Assembly (NCBI GenBank): GCA_964448675.1
Contig: CAYUZU010000028.1
Coordinates: 7,620 to 71,619, forward strand
DNA: 64,000 nucleotides
Direction: 5' to 3'
From: CAYUZU01 sp964448675
GTDB lineage: Bacteria; Planctomycetota; Phycisphaerae; UBA1845; Fen-1342
The position numbers and the translations under genes are program-made. Of this stretch, positions 61,781-64,000 are shown one piece after another. The notes beneath the pieces were generated by a model. That model was given only the letters and a program-made list of their open reading frames with translations. It did no database searches and was not told the origin of the DNA. Position 1 is the stretch's first letter. Each line of letters starts with the position of its first letter.

Positions 61781-61812
61781 GCGAGTCGGGAACCGACTCG
61801 CTCGTGAGCGAG
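61781..61812. other. two overlapping, mutually exclusive hairpins
   Basis: GCGAGTCGG-GAA-CCGACTCGC (61781-61801, 9-bp stem) and CTCGCTC-GT-GAGCGAG (61797-61812, 7-bp stem) share bases 61797-61801, so only one can form at a time. Either a tandem terminator, a protein-binding palindrome pair or a switch. Confidence 0.45.
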
Positions 61813-62102
61813 CACGGGCCCGCGGCATGTGGTCCGAGCTTCAGGGGTCCGGGTACGTCGTAATTGCTGAGCAACGGCTTCGCTATTGGTCTGACCTTGC
61901 GGTCGTGACAAGAACGGCATCGTCACGTCTGAGAGGAGCTTCCCGCGAGAATCCGGCCGAGGTTCGAGAATTCTAGCGATGATTCTTGTGAGGACTTTTC
62001 CCGATCGCGCGGACAAACTCGATGACGTCCCGACATGTTTCGAGAATGGCGTGGCGTCCGCCAGTCTATCCGGCGCCTGTGATTGCTGAAGGAGAAAACA
62101 AG

Positions 62103-63875
62103 ATGCAATCGAACGCAATGCACCGTGGGCAGGCAGGCCAGCAAGGCAGCCATGGACATCAGGGCCCGGGCCCAGGCACGTTTGCCCTTCACAGGTCGAT
62201 CACGATGGGTCACAACCGGCGGCTGAAGCTCGTTTCCGTGGGGCTGACTGTCCCAGGGGTACTGAAGAAGATCAAAGCCCGGAAACGCGCTCGGCGACGT
62301 CGAAACCCGCTTGCAGCCTATGGGCTGATCACTCGCGAGGGCCGACTGCTGCACGGCAAAGCCGGTAACTACAAGCTGGTCGCCAACTTCGTTATCCATG
62401 AGATCCGATCGACGACACAGAGCTACTACGACGGTTGCGACGTGCCGCTGCACCACATTCACGGCCGATCGGGATCTGATGAGATGGCGCTCAAGCTGAC
62501 CGGTTCCATCTATGAGGCACCGGCCTATGCGACGGCGAGCAACGGACGGTTGGTCGTGAACTCGCCGGTACAGTTCCGGACGTACCTGAACCACTTGGTT
62601 CAACAGGAGCGCATCCAGCGGGACGACCCGGCCGCACGCGAGGTGCTTGGCGTCGGCACGTTTCTCAATCATCAGGGCCAGCTCCAGCCCAGCGACGGCG
62701 TGCAATTCCCAGGTAAGGCGGAAGAGTGTGTCTACCACGCGCATCGCTTTGCAGACACGGGCCGCAAAGGTACGTTCCACGCGATCGCGGGCCTGTTCAA
62801 TGATGGCAGCGTGCGCTTCCTGTTGACCTACGCCCTCGGCACCATCCTCAAGCCCGCCCTTGGCTGGGCCTACCCGCACATGGCTGTTGAGGGTGATTCC
62901 GGCGTCGGGAAGAGCACCGTGATGGATCTGCTCAAGGATGCGTTTGGCTGGTTATGCGTCGGTGGTCCGACCGAGTTTCGGACCCCATACCGCATCAAAA
63001 AGGTGTTGGCAAACAGTGTGCTGCCGATTCAGGTCGACGAGTTCAACCGCGTCTCGAACCGCCGGCAGGTCGTCGACGCGCTCAACGAGGCTTACAACTG
63101 CCAGCCCTCGACGCACGGTCAGCATAGCCGGCACTACTGCATCTGCGCCCCCGCGATCCTGTACGGCCAGGACGTCGCGATCGACGACATTGCCCTCCGC
63201 GGTAAGCTGGTCCGTGTCGAGCTGCAGAAGCCGGCTCGGAACGAATCAGCGCTGAGCGCCTACAGGGCGAATCGTACCAAGTGGCCCATGCGCGAGTGGG
63301 TTGACTTTGCTTGCGACTGGGCGAACGCGAAAAACCTTGACCAGCTCGTGTGGCGCAAGCAGCGGGCGTTTGAGGGCAAGGTCGACCAGCACGCGCTTCA
63401 GCACGTATCAAACATCGGCCGGATTGTCCAGAACTACGCGATGGTGGCCGTAGCCGGGGACGCCCTGCGCGCATTCGGCGTCAATGCGGCCACGGACGAC
63501 GGCGTTCTGGCACGGCTCCAGGCGCATCTGCAGCGGCTGTTGGGTGACCAGGGCGGAGACGATCGCTCGACGATCGCCAGGCAGTTTATCACCGACGTTG
63601 CCCGACGGATTCAGACTTCATCCGCATCAGGCTTTCTGTGGACAGTGAAGGCGGAGGGGCTATTCGTCCATGTCGATCGCGCGTTGAAGGCCGTCGGCGG
63701 GCACTATGGCGTGCGCGACCCACGCCGGATCCGCAAGATGATCGCCGCCGAGAGTCTCGGCACGAACTCCCACACGGTCCGGATTCGCGGCAACCAGGTG
63801 CGGTGCACGCTCATCCCGAAAGAAGTCCTCGATCAGCTGGGCCTCGACCTGCAGGCACAGGAGGACACGGCGTGA
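62103..63875 (+). CDS. AAA-type P-loop protein of phage/integrative-element type
   Basis: 590 residues. Walker A GDSGVGKST at 264-272 and an acidic Walker B-like VDEF at 311-314, followed by a RRQVVDALNEAYNCQ sensor-like segment. The overall layout (unrecognised N-terminal 230 residues, central ATPase, C-terminal winged-helix-like GHYGVRDPRRIRKM) resembles helicase/primase-associated ATPases of phages and integrative elements, such as DUF927-type proteins; not verified. AAGGAG at 62089-62094 sets ATG 62103. Arg-rich stretch KARKRARRRR near residue 60 may bind nucleic acid. Next to a broken gene and repeats, so probably acquired. Confidence 0.65.
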   Translation: MQSNAMHRGQAGQQGSHGHQGPGPGTFALHRSITMGHNRRLKLVSVGLTVPGVLKKIKARKRARRRRNPLAAYGLITREGRLLHGKAGNYKLVANFVIHEIRSTTQSYYDGCDVPLHHIHGRSGSDEMALKLTGSIYEAPAYATASNGRLVVNSPVQFRTYLNHLVQQERIQRDDPAAREVLGVGTFLNHQGQLQPSDGVQFPGKAEECVYHAHRFADTGRKGTFHAIAGLFNDGSVRFLLTYALGTILKPALGWAYPHMAVEGDSGVGKSTVMDLLKDAFGWLCVGGPTEFRTPYRIKKVLANSVLPIQVDEFNRVSNRRQVVDALNEAYNCQPSTHGQHSRHYCICAPAILYGQDVAIDDIALRGKLVRVELQKPARNESALSAYRANRTKWPMREWVDFACDWANAKNLDQLVWRKQRAFEGKVDQHALQHVSNIGRIVQNYAMVAVAGDALRAFGVNAATDDGVLARLQAHLQRLLGDQGGDDRSTIARQFITDVARRIQTSSASGFLWTVKAEGLFVHVDRALKAVGGHYGVRDPRRIRKMIAAESLGTNSHTVRIRGNQVRCTLIPKEVLDQLGLDLQAQEDTA

Positions 63876-63922
63876 GCAGTGACAGTCCAGCCCGCGAGTG
63901 TCACGGCATTGCTGCGGCGTAA
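63872..63922 (+). other. 16-codon frame overlapping the P-loop gene stop, and end-of-window sequence
   Basis: GTG at 63872 overlaps the TGA stop of the P-loop gene (GTGA) and opens a 16-codon frame ending TAA at 63922. It may be the truncated start of a coupled gene. The final 78 bases to 64000 contain TAGCCCGGATTATTCATC, which looks like an insertion-sequence terminus to me, but no second copy or transposase is visible. Confidence 0.25.
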
Positions 63923-64000
63923 GGTCAGGCTCGGCGGAAACTTAGCCCGGATTATTCATCGGTAGGTTGAAGTTCGGGGTTCGGGTGGAGGCGGTGGGGT

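Larger units (their letters stand above)
61649..62102. other. junction region with repeats and hairpins before the P-loop gene
   Basis: 454 bases without a recognised gene. It starts with a lower-GC stretch (AAAAATCGCCGTTTTTT, 61653-61669), then an 11-base direct repeat (61694-61717) and overlapping hairpins (61781-61812). AAGGAG at 62089-62094 serves the next gene. Confidence 0.45.

Noticed and set aside
61744..62118. 124-codon minus-strand frame near the P-loop gene
   Set aside because: No recognisable motif and it covers the start region of the better-supported P-loop gene; kept as non-coding.

Overview
The window reads as GC-rich chromosome of a member of the Planctomycetota, probably an uncultured Phycisphaerae-like or related lineage. 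This is inferred from gene content. Four secreted proteins end in a planctomycete-style dockerin. Two small PEP-CTERM proteins, a DUF1571 protein, a ThiE with the extra N-terminal domain and two GHL10 glycosidase-like proteins are also present. An Rnf complex suggests an anaerobic or fermentative, ion-gradient-driven lifestyle. No rRNA, tRNA, CRISPR array or intact transposase was found.

Layout. 1-3825: rnfD (cut by the window edge), G, E, A, B, with heptanucleotide-period repeats and a REP-like palindrome in the rnfD-G and rnfG-E gaps. 4033-6332: a small membrane protein, ThiE and an RNase H-like nuclease. 6441-12810: a PEP-CTERM protein, a thiolase-like/DUF35 pair whose thiolase lacks the nucleophilic Cys, a PEGA lipoprotein, a zinc-ribbon membrane protein, a gamma-carbonic anhydrase and a PAP2 lipoprotein. 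12793-17657 (minus): a secreted guanidino-group-modifying enzyme, PilT and a large S41 protease. 17899-19103: ruvC-ruvA. 19172-24043 (minus): DUF1571 protein, transaldolase, and a tightly overlapped cca / SecDF-head lipoprotein / crotonase set.

24088-31698 (minus) is a surface-polysaccharide cluster: Wzm permease, Wzt ATPase with a glycan-recognition tail, GDP-mannose dehydratase, two GT4 enzymes (one with a GT2-like C-terminal half) and a GT2. 31830-38205 holds a nuclease, an aldo/keto reductase, a second gamma-CA-like protein and a giant AsmA-like protein. 38452-45969 carries two small proteins and three secreted dockerin proteins (GHL10, amidase, GHL10). 45978-54805 is a minus-strand run of pseudopilin, HtrA-like protease, recA, nnrE, cysC, cysK, VOC protein, Rrf2 regulator and murG.

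55181-58394 is a compact plus-strand set of four membrane proteins of no known function, the best candidate for an undescribed system. It is followed by a beta-propeller dockerin protein and a PEP-CTERM protein. From about 61.5 kb the sequence changes character. A fragment of a PD40/TolB-type gene, a short direct repeat, overlapping hairpins and an AAA-type P-loop protein of the kind found in phage or integrative elements suggest the edge of an acquired island running off the right end.

All starts were chosen from ribosome-binding sites and overlaps read by eye. All family assignments rest on motif recognition without database searches.
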